Assembly (NCBI GenBank): GCA_902494345.1
Contig: CABUSV010000016.1
Coordinates: forward strand, 1-52,350
Reading direction: 5' to 3'
DNA length: 52,350 nucleotides
Origin: an uncultured Collinsella sp.
GTDB lineage: Bacteria > Actinomycetota > Coriobacteriia > Coriobacteriales > Coriobacteriaceae
This document shows positions 32,613-40,582 of this stretch, piece by piece. Under the pieces are notes generated by a model. The model did no database searches. It saw only the letters and a list, made by a program, of their open reading frames with translations, and was not told the DNA's origin. A program made the position numbers and the translations under genes. Numbering within the stretch: position 1 is the stretch's first letter; each line of letters starts with the position of its first letter.

Positions 32613-33863
32613 ATGGCAAACGAGATTTGGACCATCAAGCGTTGTCTCGAGTGGACCAAGGAGTACCTGGCCGAGCGCGGCGAGGAGCACCCCCGTCTTT
32701 CTGCCGAGTGGCTGCTGTGCGCCGCCACGGGCCTGGCGCGCATTGACCTATATATGCGTATGGACGAGACGCTTAACGCGGCCCAGCTCGAGACCATGCA
32801 TGCGGCCGTTGTCCGCCGCGCTAAGGGCGAGCCGCTGCAATACATCACGGGCAGCACGCAGTTTCGCATGATCGACGTCGCGTGCGCCCCCGGTGTGCTC
32901 ATTCCGCGCCCCGAGACCGAGATGCTCGTCGAGGAAGTCCTCAATTATCTGGATGCCGAGGTGCTGAGCCCCGAGGTCGCTGCCCGTCAGCGTGTTGAGC
33001 TGCCTTGGAACGATGAGGTCGAGCAGGCGCGCAAAGCCGAGGCTGCGCTGGCCGACGAGCGCGCGACTGCCGAGCGCCGTGCCGCTAACCTGACGGCTGC
33101 CGATGAGGCGGCGCTAGGCAGCGACGTGCTGGGCAGCCGTGCCTATGCCGAGGAGCTGGCCGACCGCGAGGCCGAGGAAGCCGCCGCGCAGGCAGCAGAA
33201 GCCGAAGCCGCGGAAGCCGCCGAGCCCGAGCTCGACGAATACGGCGTCGCCATCGAGGGTGCCGGCCAAGAGACGGCTTCGGCTCAGGATGCCGCTGCGC
33301 CTGCCCCAGCCGAGCCCCGTATCGCCCGCGTTCTCGAGGTCGGCTGCGGCACGGGTTGCATCTCGCTCTCCCTTGCCTGGGAGCGCCGCGGCCACGTTAC
33401 CTGCACCGCCACCGATATCGAGCCACGCGCCATCGATCTGGCCACCAAAAACCGCGACGCGCTCGGCCTCACGGCAGATGAGGTTGCCTTCAGCCTCACC
33501 AACCTGGTGAGCTCCATTCCCCACGACGAGTGGGGCACCTTTGATGTGCTCGTCTCCAACCCACCTTACATTCCGACCGGCGTCATGCGCTCGCTGCCGC
33601 ACGAGGTCAAGGACTTTGAGCCCGACCTGGCGCTCGAGGGCGGTGCCGACGGCCTTGATATCTTCCGCCGCCTGCTCAATGCGGCGCCCTATATGCTGTG
33701 TGCCGGCGGCCTGTTTGCCTGCGAACTCTATGAGGGCGCCCTCGACGCCGCCGCCGAGCTCTGCCGCCAGGCGGGTCTTTCGGACGTGCGCATCGTCCGC
33801 GACCTCACCGATCGTCCCCGCATCGTCCGGGCTATCGTCACCGAGCCCAAACAGCGCCAGTAA
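32613..33863 (+). CDS. prmC: Release factor glutamine methyltransferase with large insertion
   Basis: The enzyme methylates the GGQ glutamine of release factors with S-adenosylmethionine. It is 416 residues, about 130 longer than usual PrmC. The N-terminal helical domain (1-110, PLQYITGSTQF and IPRPETE) is normal, then residues about 112-237 form an Ala/Glu/Arg-rich, probably helical and partly disordered insertion, and the methyltransferase core resumes with LEVGCGTGCISLSL (motif I, 241-254), a TATDIEPRAIDLA acidic loop and the catalytic NPPYIP motif. The insertion lies exactly at the domain junction and need not disturb either fold. The ATG at 32613 follows GGGGAGGA. It acts with prfA just upstream. 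Confidence 0.95.
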   Translation: MANEIWTIKRCLEWTKEYLAERGEEHPRLSAEWLLCAATGLARIDLYMRMDETLNAAQLETMHAAVVRRAKGEPLQYITGSTQFRMIDVACAPGVLIPRPETEMLVEEVLNYLDAEVLSPEVAARQRVELPWNDEVEQARKAEAALADERATAERRAANLTAADEAALGSDVLGSRAYAEELADREAEEAAAQAAEAEAAEAAEPELDEYGVAIEGAGQETASAQDAAAPAPAEPRIARVLEVGCGTGCISLSLAWERRGHVTCTATDIEPRAIDLATKNRDALGLTADEVAFSLTNLVSSIPHDEWGTFDVLVSNPPYIPTGVMRSLPHEVKDFEPDLALEGGADGLDIFRRLLNAAPYMLCAGGLFACELYEGALDAAAELCRQAGLSDVRIVRDLTDRPRIVRAIVTEPKQRQ

Positions 33864-33877
33864 TATTTATTAACTGG

Positions 33878-33907
33878 TTAGCAAAAATTATAAAGTAGTT
33901 TATAATT
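33878..33907 (+). promoter_or_regulatory. hicAB promoter and palindromic operator
   Basis: AATTATAAA (33886-33894) and TTTATAATT (33899-33907) form a perfect 9-bp inverted repeat with a 4-base centre. The right arm contains TATAAT (33901-33906), a consensus -10, with TTAGCA (33878-33883) at 17 bases as -35. An antitoxin bound to the palindrome would block the promoter, as known for HicB autoregulation. hicA starts 25 bases later. Confidence 0.75.
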
Positions 33908-33931
33908 AGGACGGCTGAAAGAGGTCGGCCC

Positions 33932-34117
33932 ATGCAACCTCCTACCTTTCGGGAAATCATTGCCCTACTCAAGCACGATGGATTCGTGAAGGTCGCGCAA
34001 GTCGGTAGTCATGCTAAGTATGTTTCTGGTGACCGTGTTGTCACCGTGAACGGCTCTGGTGGTGATCGACCAAAGAGGGGCACGTGGGCAAGTATTCGTC
34101 GCCAAGCTGGATGGTAG
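33932..34117 (+). CDS. hicA: HicA-type mRNA interferase toxin
   Basis: A 61-residue protein with the dsRBD-like HicA fold: TFREIIALLKHDGFVKV, then GSHAKY with the catalytic His27 and a C-terminal RGTWASIRRQAGW helix. HicA toxins cut mRNA independently of the ribosome. The ATG lies behind AAAGAGG. The antitoxin gene follows after 11 bases. The R(K)GT.-SI-RQAG ending is typical, and no catalytic residue appears lost. Confidence 0.88.
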   Translation: MQPPTFREIIALLKHDGFVKVAQVGSHAKYVSGDRVVTVNGSGGDRPKRGTWASIRRQAGW

Positions 34118-34128
34118 TTGGAGGCAAA

Positions 34129-34575
34129 ATGAGGCAGCGATTTACCTATGACTGCGTTCTCATAAAAGAAGACGACGGTTACTGCGCCAGCTTCCCGCAG
34201 ATTCCCGGCGCCTTTGCCGATGGCGATACGCGCGAAGAAGCGATTGCCCATGCCACCGAGGCGCTGATGGCGTTTTTGGCCGACGACCTCAACAACGGTT
34301 TGACTCCGGCGGGGTACGAACGCTCGGCCGAGGTCGTGGCCCTTTCAGTCGAAATCGACCACGAGGACGCTCGGGAAGCGGCGTGCCGAACATTTAAAGA
34401 CGCAGCACTGGACCTCAAAGTCTCTGCTCCGCGGATTACCGCGCTGGTCAAAGCCGGAAAACTCGATGTTGAACTCGTCGACGGCCGTCGGATGATAACG
34501 ATAGACAGCATCGAGCGCTACGCCGCCCAAGAACGCCACGCCGGCAGGCCAAAGAAGTTCGTCGCAGTCCAATAA
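34129..34575 (+). CDS. hicB: HicB-type antitoxin with C-terminal DNA-binding domain
   Basis: A 148-residue antitoxin. Residues 1-70 form the partly degenerate RNase H-like HicB domain (YDCVLIKEDDGYCASFPQIPG, then DGDTREEAIAHATEAL) that blocks HicA. The C-terminus (about 98-140, VSAPRITALVKAGKLDVELV, then DGRRMITIDSIERYA) resembles an excisionase/MerR-like winged helix for operator binding. ATG 34129 was chosen for its GGAGG site; an upstream frame start at 34084 overlaps hicA. The pair separates prmC from the Sua5 gene, which are often adjacent in related bacteria, suggesting insertion. Confidence 0.85.
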   Translation: MRQRFTYDCVLIKEDDGYCASFPQIPGAFADGDTREEAIAHATEALMAFLADDLNNGLTPAGYERSAEVVALSVEIDHEDAREAACRTFKDAALDLKVSAPRITALVKAGKLDVELVDGRRMITIDSIERYAAQERHAGRPKKFVAVQ

Positions 34576-34709
34576 CCCCCTCACTTTCACCGACTACTAG
34601 AGCCGCTCACCAAACCAACATGCGCTCTGGGCAAATAGGTTGAATGTTTCGTGCGAGAATGCCCCACAGTAAACAAACTTGCACCGGAGCGTAAGGGGCT
34701 GGCATACAC

Positions 34710-35453
34710 ATGCAGACGGTCTATCGGGTATACGAGGGAACGCGCGAGCCGCATCGGCTTGCCGTCGAGCGCACGGCCGAGGTGCTCGGCCGCGGCGGCC
34801 TGGCCTTGATTCCGACCGAGACCGTCTACGGTGTTGCCGTGGCAGTCAACGCCTTCTCGGACGCCGTGCCCCAAGATACAAGCGAATTCCCATCGTGGCC
34901 GCGCGATCCGCAGGCTGCCGTCAATGGCGCCGCAGTTCCTGCGCTCGGCACCGGCTATCGCCGTATCTTCACTCTCAAGCAACGTGAGCTCACGCAAACC
35001 GTCGCTTGGCTGGTCGATGGCGTCGAAGCACTCGACCGCTATGGCGTGGATATCCCGGAAGATGCCCGCGTACTCGCGCGACGATGCTGGCCGGGAGCCC
35101 TGACTATCGTGGTCAAGGCAGCCCCCTGCGTGCCGACCTTTATGCGCGCTGCCGACGACACCGTGGCCCTGCGCGCTTCGGCCTCTCCCGTGGTCCAAGC
35201 GCTCATCCGCGCCTGCGGCAGTCCCCTTGCCTGCACGAGCGCCAACACGCACGGCGCGCCTTCGCCGGCAAGCTTTGCCGCCGTCGAGGGTCGCATCCTG
35301 GAGGGGGTCGATGTTGCCGTCGACGCCGGTGAGACCCCGTGTCGCGACGCCTCGACCATCGTGTCGTTCCAGCACGGCGGGCTCCAGATCCTGCGCCAAG
35401 GCGCACTTCCCGCATCAGAGATCGAGCGGGTCCTGTCCGACCCGATGCAATAG
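34710..35453 (+). CDS. Sua5/YciO/YrdC-type threonylcarbamoyl-AMP synthase
   Basis: A 247-residue YrdC-fold protein that would make threonylcarbamoyl-AMP for the universal t6A37 tRNA modification. IPTETVYGVAVAVNAF (34-49) matches the PTDTVYGL motif, RRCWPGALTIVVKA the (K/R)RPWPGPLT motif, VALRASASPVVQAL the R.P..P motif and ACTSAN the SAN motif. The usual central K-R (AIK.R) segment is replaced by GTGYRRIFTLKQREL after an insertion of about 30 residues (QDTSEFPSWPRDPQAAVNGA). It has only the YrdC domain. It follows hicAB and precedes glpK by 13 bases. Confidence 0.85.
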   Translation: MQTVYRVYEGTREPHRLAVERTAEVLGRGGLALIPTETVYGVAVAVNAFSDAVPQDTSEFPSWPRDPQAAVNGAAVPALGTGYRRIFTLKQRELTQTVAWLVDGVEALDRYGVDIPEDARVLARRCWPGALTIVVKAAPCVPTFMRAADDTVALRASASPVVQALIRACGSPLACTSANTHGAPSPASFAAVEGRILEGVDVAVDAGETPCRDASTIVSFQHGGLQILRQGALPASEIERVLSDPMQ

Positions 35454-35466
35454 AAGGGTGTAAGCG

Positions 35467-37008
35467 ATGTCTTTGAATCTGGGCAGCCTGGGCATGGAAG
35501 ATGCCTCGTTTAACTTTGGCGGTTCCTACATCATGGCGCTCGACTGCGGCACTACCTCGGTACTCGCGGCCATTGTCGACGAATACGGCTGCATCGTTGC
35601 CCAGGCGCGTCGTAGCGTCAAAACCAGCTTCCCGCGCCCCGGCTGGGTGGAGCAGGATCCCACGGAGGTGCTTGCCAGCCAGATCGGCGTGATGATGGAG
35701 GTTCAGTTTAAGAGCGGTATCCATTCCGACCGCATCGCCGCCATCGGCATCTCCAACCAGCGCGAGACCACGGTGGTCTGGGACCGCGTGAGCGGCCAGC
35801 CCATCTATAACGCCATCGTATGGCAGTGCCGTCGTACCGCGCCGGCGATCGACGCGTTGGTTGAACAGGGTTGCGAGGAGCTGGTGCGCTCCCGCACGGG
35901 ACTTACGCTTGACCCGTATTTCTCGGCCTCCAAGGTGCAGTGGATTCTCGACAACGTCGACGGCGCACGCGAGAGCGCGGCGGCGGGCGACCTCATGTTT
36001 GGCACCATCGACACCTGGCTCATCTACAACCTCACCGGCGGCCAGGTCTTTGCCACCGACTACACCAATGCCAGCCGCACGGCACTCTTTAATATCCATA
36101 CGCTCGATTGGGACGACGACCTGCTGGCGCTCTTTGACGTTCCACGTTCCATGATGCCCGAGGTTCGCTGGAGCTCGGGCGACTACGGCCGCGTCGCGAG
36201 CGACATCATGACCAACATGCCGCCCATCATGGGTGTGGCGGGCGACCAGCAGGCATCGCTGTTCGGTCACTGCTGTTTCCGTCCCGGCCAGACCAAAAAC
36301 ACCTATGGCACGGGCTGCTTTATGCTCATGAACACCGGCGACGAGATCGTCGAATCCAAGAATGGCCTGGTCTCCACCATCGGTATCGCTGCGGACGGCA
36401 AAGTCAGCTATGCGCTCGAGGGCTCTATTTTTGCCGCCGGCTCAACGATGAACTGGCTTCGCAACAACATGGGCATCATCTCGAGCGTGAGCGAGTCGGC
36501 ACAACTCGCCGCTTCGATTAGCGACAACGAGGGCTGCTACTTCGTTCCCGCCTTTGCGGGTTTGGGTGCTCCCTGGTGGGACCCGCATGCCCGCGGTATT
36601 GTGTGCGGTCTGACCGGCGCCTCGAGCCGTGCGACCATCGTACGTGCCGCCTGCGAATCCATGGCATATCAGAGCTACGACGTGCTGCGCGCCATGGAGC
36701 AGGACGTGGGGCTTTCGATTGAGCGCCTGTCCGTCGATGGCGGTGCCTCGCGCAACGAGTTCATCATGCAATTCCAGGCCGACCTGCTGGATATCCCCGT
36801 GCTGCAATGCGAGACGGTGGAGACCACGGCAATCGGTGCCGCGTACTTGGCGGGTCTTGCCGTCGGCTATTGGGAAGACCTGGAGGAGCTGGAGCAAAAT
36901 GCCCAGATCGTTAGGACCTTCCTTCCCCACATGTCCGCCGAGCGCCGCGAGCAAAACCTTGCGGGCTGGCGTGATGCAGTCAGGCGCTCGCTCAGCACCG
37001 CACAGTAG
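35467..37008 (+). CDS. glpK: Glycerol kinase
   Basis: A 513-residue FGGY-family kinase that phosphorylates glycerol to sn-glycerol 3-phosphate. The ATP-binding LDCGTTSVLAAIVD lies at 25-38, glycerol contacts in ISNQRETTVVWD (R, E) and DYTNASRTALFNI, and the FGGY C-terminal signature GLTGASSRATIVRAACESMAYQSYDVLRAM near 380-409. An 18-residue extension precedes the core compared with E. coli GlpK. The ATG at 35467 follows AGAAGGG. It is close behind the Sua5-type gene, so cotranscription is likely even though the functions are unrelated. No glpF or glpD is in the window. Confidence 0.95.
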   Translation: MSLNLGSLGMEDASFNFGGSYIMALDCGTTSVLAAIVDEYGCIVAQARRSVKTSFPRPGWVEQDPTEVLASQIGVMMEVQFKSGIHSDRIAAIGISNQRETTVVWDRVSGQPIYNAIVWQCRRTAPAIDALVEQGCEELVRSRTGLTLDPYFSASKVQWILDNVDGARESAAAGDLMFGTIDTWLIYNLTGGQVFATDYTNASRTALFNIHTLDWDDDLLALFDVPRSMMPEVRWSSGDYGRVASDIMTNMPPIMGVAGDQQASLFGHCCFRPGQTKNTYGTGCFMLMNTGDEIVESKNGLVSTIGIAADGKVSYALEGSIFAAGSTMNWLRNNMGIISSVSESAQLAASISDNEGCYFVPAFAGLGAPWWDPHARGIVCGLTGASSRATIVRAACESMAYQSYDVLRAMEQDVGLSIERLSVDGGASRNEFIMQFQADLLDIPVLQCETVETTAIGAAYLAGLAVGYWEDLEELEQNAQIVRTFLPHMSAERREQNLAGWRDAVRRSLSTAQ

Positions 37009-37054
37009 GGCTGCGATGGGCTGCTCGATACAACAAACCGCTAAACTAATGCAT

Positions 37055-37108
37055 GGCGTGCGGCGGCAACATTGCTGCACGCCTTGTCAGCAAGGCCGTT
37101 TTGCGGCC
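37055..37108 (+). other. Two hairpins in upp leader
   Basis: GGCGTGC (37055-37061) pairs with GCACGCC (37077-37083), and GGCCG (37094-37098) pairs with CGGCC (37104-37108). They lie between glpK and upp and just before the upp ribosome site. Neither ends in a proper T-run. They may form a weak terminator for glpK or a leader controlling upp; no known riboswitch was recognised. Confidence 0.4.
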
Positions 37109-37131
37109 GCAACGAAAGGGGCAATCAATCC

Positions 37132-37779
37132 ATGACCGTCACCTACGATGCGTCCCGTGTGACGCTTGTCGATCACCCGCTCGTCCAGCACAAGCTGTCG
37201 ATCCTGCGCGACAAAAACACCGGCACCAACCAGTTCCGTCAGCTCGTGCGCGAACTCGCACTTTTTGACGGCTACGAGGCCATGCGCGACCTGCCTATGG
37301 AAGACGTCGAGGTCGAGACCCCCATCACTACCGCCACGTTCAAACAGCTCGCCGGCAAGAAACTCGCCATCGTGCCCATCCTGCGTGCGGGCCTTGGCAT
37401 GGTCGACGGCATCCTCGACCTGGTGCCCTCCGCTCGCGTGGGCCACATCGGCATGGAGCGCGACGAGGTCACCCACGAGCCGCACGAGTATTACTGCAAG
37501 ATGCCCAAGGATATCGACCAGCGCATCTGCCTGGTCGTCGACCCCATGCTTGCCACGGGCGGTTCGGCCGAGATGGCCATTAGCTACCTGCGCGAGCGCG
37601 GTGTCAAGGACATCCGCATGCTGTGCATCGTCGCGGCCCCCGAGGGCCTCAAGTCGCTGACTGAGAAGGACCCTGATGTGCATATCTATACCTGCGCCAT
37701 CGACGACCATCTCAACGAGGCTGCCTACATCGTTCCCGGCCTGGGCGACGCCGGCGACCGCATCTACGGCACGCTCTAG
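37132..37779 (+). CDS. upp: Uracil phosphoribosyltransferase
   Basis: A 215-residue enzyme that salvages uracil with PRPP to give UMP. VTLVDHPLVQHKLSILRDKNTGTNQFRQL is the characteristic N-terminus, IVPILRAGLGMVDGIL the central motif and VDPMLATGGSAEMAI the PRPP-binding loop (about 129-143); YIVPGLGDAGDRIYGT is the C-terminal uracil site. The length is normal. The ATG at 37132 follows GAAAGGGG; an upstream in-frame extension lacks family similarity. Confidence 0.97.
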   Translation: MTVTYDASRVTLVDHPLVQHKLSILRDKNTGTNQFRQLVRELALFDGYEAMRDLPMEDVEVETPITTATFKQLAGKKLAIVPILRAGLGMVDGILDLVPSARVGHIGMERDEVTHEPHEYYCKMPKDIDQRICLVVDPMLATGGSAEMAISYLRERGVKDIRMLCIVAAPEGLKSLTEKDPDVHIYTCAIDDHLNEAAYIVPGLGDAGDRIYGTL

Positions 37780-37971
37780 TCGCTGGGCTAAGATGGCCGC
37801 GGCTGCAAATACGAAGAAACGGTGCGCGCGGACGAACAAAAGGCGACCGCGCGCACTCCTGTTAACGGACGTTTTGCCCTGCAGGGTTCGAGAAAAACGT
37901 ATTACCGTACCTGCGGCATAAAGAAGGTCTTAAGAAAACGAACAGGTGCGTATTAACCGATGCTTTTTCGG

Positions 37972-37999
37972 TTGTACTTTAGCGATTGGCTCGTACAAT
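37972..37999 (+). promoter_or_regulatory. Candidate promoter of the atp operon
   Basis: TTGTAC (37972-37977) and TACAAT (37994-37999) are 16 bases apart, 62 bases before the first atp gene, in the AT-richer stretch following upp. Confidence 0.5.
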
Positions 38000-38060
38000 A
38001 GTCACCAATGTTTGGCGGGAACTGTTCTGTGAAGCGTTAAAAAGGAAAGTGAGGACGCCA

Positions 38061-38372
38061 GTGTTTCAGATAGCCGATCTGCTCGCTATCGTTGCAGGCG
38101 CCATCGCGGGTGCAATTGCCTTCCTTCCCTTTGTCTTTACGCTCAAGCCGGTTCTTGACGATAAACAGAATGCGGACATGCTCAAGGGTATGGTGAGTCT
38201 GGCGGTCTCGGCAATCGCCCTGCTCGTCTTTACCTTGGTTGTGTTTGTGTTGTTCGGAGAGGCATTTCGCATGTTCCTCCTGGGCGAGGCGATCGGCTTC
38301 GTGGCCTTTATGGCCGCCTGCACGGTTCGCGTCGCCAAGGCGCTGCGAGATCCTCATGAGGTCGAAAGGTAA
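38061..38372 (+). CDS. AtpI-like membrane protein of the ATP synthase operon
   Basis: A 103-residue protein with three or four hydrophobic segments (LLAIVAGAIAGAIAFLPFVF, MVSLAVSAIALLVFTLVVFVLF, EAIGFVAFMAACTVRV). Position as the first gene, three bases before atpB, and size match AtpI, an assembly helper for the c-ring. Sequence conservation in this family is low. The GTG start at 38061 follows GGAAAGTGAGG and starts the hydrophobic part early; an in-frame ATG at 37986 would overlap the proposed promoter. Confidence 0.65.
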   Translation: MFQIADLLAIVAGAIAGAIAFLPFVFTLKPVLDDKQNADMLKGMVSLAVSAIALLVFTLVVFVLFGEAFRMFLLGEAIGFVAFMAACTVRVAKALRDPHEVER

Positions 38373-38375
38373 GTC

Positions 38376-39179
38376 GTGGAAATTTTTGAAAAGCTGCCTG
38401 ATGAGATTAATCATCTGGTCAGCGAGTTCAGCTCCACCCCTGTCGTGGGCGATCTGAGCTGCGGCATCACGCAGTACTCGTTTTGGCTGATCGTCTCCAC
38501 GATCGTGCTCCTGATCGTCCTGGCCGTGTTCAAGAAGAAGCAGACCCTGGTTCCCAAGGGCTTCTTCGTCAACGGTTTCGAGTACATCATCGAGTACGTC
38601 GAGAACGATATCGGCAAGGGTGTCGTGGGTGAGAACTGGAAGAAGCACTTCCCGTTCCTGTGCTCGCTTTTCCTGTTCATCCTGATCAATAACATGATCG
38701 GCCTGATCCCGGGAATGAAGCCCGGCACCGGCGCAATCGGCTCCACCGCCGCACTCGCCATTTTCGCCTTCGTGTACTTCATCTACTACGGATGCAAGGC
38801 TCACGGCGTGATCGGCTACATCAAGAGCCTCGCCCCGCAGGGCGTGAGCTTCCCGATGAACGTGCTCGTGTGGGTCGTCGAGCTTTTCTCGACCTTCCTG
38901 CGCCTCATCACGCTTGCCGTCCGTCTGTTCTGCAACATGTTCGCAGGACACGTGGTCATGGGCTCGTTCGCCATCATGGCGAGCATGTTCATGCAGCCGC
39001 TGCTTCAGCAGGTTTCCGCGGCCCACGCCGTCGGCGCCCTGCCTTCGCTGGCCTGGCTTGCCATCCTCATCCTGATCTATGCGATCGAGCTTGTGGTCGG
39101 CGCCATCCAGGCTTACGTCTTCACGGTCCTTACCGCCGTGTATGTCTCCGAGGCAGAGGAGGTCGCGGAGGAGGAGTAG
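38376..39179 (+). CDS. atpB: F0F1 ATP synthase subunit a
   Basis: A 267-residue stator membrane subunit that forms the proton half-channels. The key Arg is in LRLITLAVRLFCNMFAGHV (helix near residues 170-190), with LFLFILINNMIGLIPGMKPG earlier and a C-terminal helix (LILIYAIELVVGAIQAYVFTVLTAVY). It starts with GTG at 38376, three bases after the AtpI-like gene. The acidic tail EAEEVAEEE is unusual in length but harmless. Confidence 0.95.
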   Translation: MEIFEKLPDEINHLVSEFSSTPVVGDLSCGITQYSFWLIVSTIVLLIVLAVFKKKQTLVPKGFFVNGFEYIIEYVENDIGKGVVGENWKKHFPFLCSLFLFILINNMIGLIPGMKPGTGAIGSTAALAIFAFVYFIYYGCKAHGVIGYIKSLAPQGVSFPMNVLVWVVELFSTFLRLITLAVRLFCNMFAGHVVMGSFAIMASMFMQPLLQQVSAAHAVGALPSLAWLAILILIYAIELVVGAIQAYVFTVLTAVYVSEAEEVAEEE

Positions 39180-39303
39180 TCTTCCGTTCGTGCCTTAAAG
39201 GTAAGGCAATTCGTTAAACCGCCGGTGCCCGTACCCATGGAGCCCGGCAGTTATAAAAAGGTTATCCTGCGTGAAATAAGACACGCACGACAAAGGAGGA
39301 ATC

Positions 39304-39498
39304 GTGGGAGTTATCGGTTACGGTCTCGGTGTTATCGGCGCTGGTCTTGCTATCGGCCTGTCTGCTCTGGGTGCTACGGGTGCTATGGCCCGTCAGCCTG
39401 AGGTCCAGGGCCGCGTGTTCACCGTCTTCATCATGGGCTCCGCTTTCGGCGAGGCTCTGGCTCTGATCGGCTTCGTTGTCGCGCTGATCGTTAAATAG
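39304..39498 (+). CDS. atpE: F0F1 ATP synthase subunit c
   Basis: A 64-residue hairpin of two membrane helices forming the rotor ring. The polar loop ARQPEVQ joins helix 1 (GYGLGVIGAGLAIGLSALGATGA) and helix 2 with the ion-carrying Glu in SAFGEALALIGFVVALI. It is shorter than the usual 70-85 residues. The sodium signature seen in Na-type c subunits is not evident, so protons are the likely ion. A GTG start at 39304 follows AAAGGAGG. Confidence 0.95.
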   Translation: MGVIGYGLGVIGAGLAIGLSALGATGAMARQPEVQGRVFTVFIMGSAFGEALALIGFVVALIVK

Positions 39499-39513
39499 CA
39501 CGGAGCGTCAAGT

Positions 39514-40116
39514 ATGAATCTTTCATCCCAGAAGAGCGCGATCGCACTCTCCGCGTCCGCGGCCGCGCTGCTCATGCCGGTTTCCGCGTTCGCCGAGGAC
39601 GGCGCCGCCGGTGCGGACATCCTCATCCCTAAGATGGCGGAGTTCATCCCGGCGCTTATCGCCTTCCTGATTATCTGGATCGTGCTGGCCAAGGTCGCCC
39701 TGCCGGGCATCATGAAAACCATGGAGGAGCGCGGCAAGAAGATCGAGGAGAGCCTCGACGAGGCCGAGAAGACCAAGCAGGAGGCTATCGCCAAGCGCGC
39801 TGAGTCCGACTCGATCGTCACCGACGCCCGTCGTCAGGCTGCCGACATCGTTCTCGAGGCCCGTAAGGACGCCGAGTCCGAGCGTGCCCGTATCATCGAG
39901 GCTGCTCACAAGGAGGCCGAGGAGATCATCGCCAAGGCCCATACGACCGTCGAGGACGAGCGCAAGTCCATCTACGCCGGTGCCGCGAGCTCCATCGCCG
40001 ACCTGTCCGTTGCCGTCGCCACCAAGATCGTGGGCGAGGCACTCGAGGACGATGCCGAGCAGAAGAAGCTCATCGAGCGCTACATCCAGGAAGCAGGTAG
40101 CCTGAATGCCGACTAG
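39514..40116 (+). CDS. atpF: F0F1 ATP synthase subunit b with signal-like N-terminus
   Basis: The 200-residue peripheral stalk subunit has a membrane helix at about 43-63 (PALIAFLIIWIVLAKVALPGI) followed by a long charged coiled coil (EERGKKIEESLDEAEKTKQE through the end). Unusually, residues 1-27 look like a cleavable signal peptide: Ser/Lys start, hydrophobic core AIALSASAAALLMPVSAFA and an AFA-E cut site. The start follows GGAG and no later start would keep a ribosome site. The stop overlaps atpH by 11 bases. Confidence 0.93.
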   Translation: MNLSSQKSAIALSASAAALLMPVSAFAEDGAAGADILIPKMAEFIPALIAFLIIWIVLAKVALPGIMKTMEERGKKIEESLDEAEKTKQEAIAKRAESDSIVTDARRQAADIVLEARKDAESERARIIEAAHKEAEEIIAKAHTTVEDERKSIYAGAASSIADLSVAVATKIVGEALEDDAEQKKLIERYIQEAGSLNAD

Positions 40117-40582
40117 CCGCTATCAGGACAAGGTGCTCGAGACCTACGCGCGTTCCCTTTTGGAAGCCGCCAAGGCCGAGAACCATGTGTTCGAGGACCT
40201 CGAGATGGTCGAGCGTTTGGCTTCTGCCAGCCCCGAGATCATCGCCGTGCTCGACACCATGTCCAAGCGCGACCAGCTCGACCTTCTTCCCAAGGTGGCA
40301 GCTGCCTTTAAGTATGTTGCCGAGGAAGACGAGGATGTAGTGGGCGTGACCGTCACCACGGCGATCCCGCTCGACGACGAGCTGCGTCAAACCATCACTA
40401 AGAAATGCGAGAAGGACTTCGGCCGCAAGGTATTCCTTATCGAGCAGGTCGACCCGTCTATCGTGGGCGGCCTGGTGCTCGAGGCCCGCGGCGAGCGTCG
40501 TGACATTTCCGTCAAGACGCAGCTGCGCATCGCGCAGGAGACCCTCGCAAACTCTGCTAATTCGTACGGAGGTGAAGCCTAA
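40106..40582 (+). CDS. atpH: F0F1 ATP synthase subunit delta
   Basis: A 158-residue OSCP/delta subunit that joins the peripheral stalk to the top of F1. The N-terminal helical domain begins YARSLLEAAK and the C-terminal region carries the family signature DPSIVGGLVLEARGERRDISVKTQLRIAQETL. The start lies inside atpF by 11 bases and the TAA stop overlaps the atpA ATG by one base (TAATG), so translation is coupled across all three. Confidence 0.93.
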   Translation: MPTSRYQDKVLETYARSLLEAAKAENHVFEDLEMVERLASASPEIIAVLDTMSKRDQLDLLPKVAAAFKYVAEEDEDVVGVTVTTAIPLDDELRQTITKKCEKDFGRKVFLIEQVDPSIVGGLVLEARGERRDISVKTQLRIAQETLANSANSYGGEA

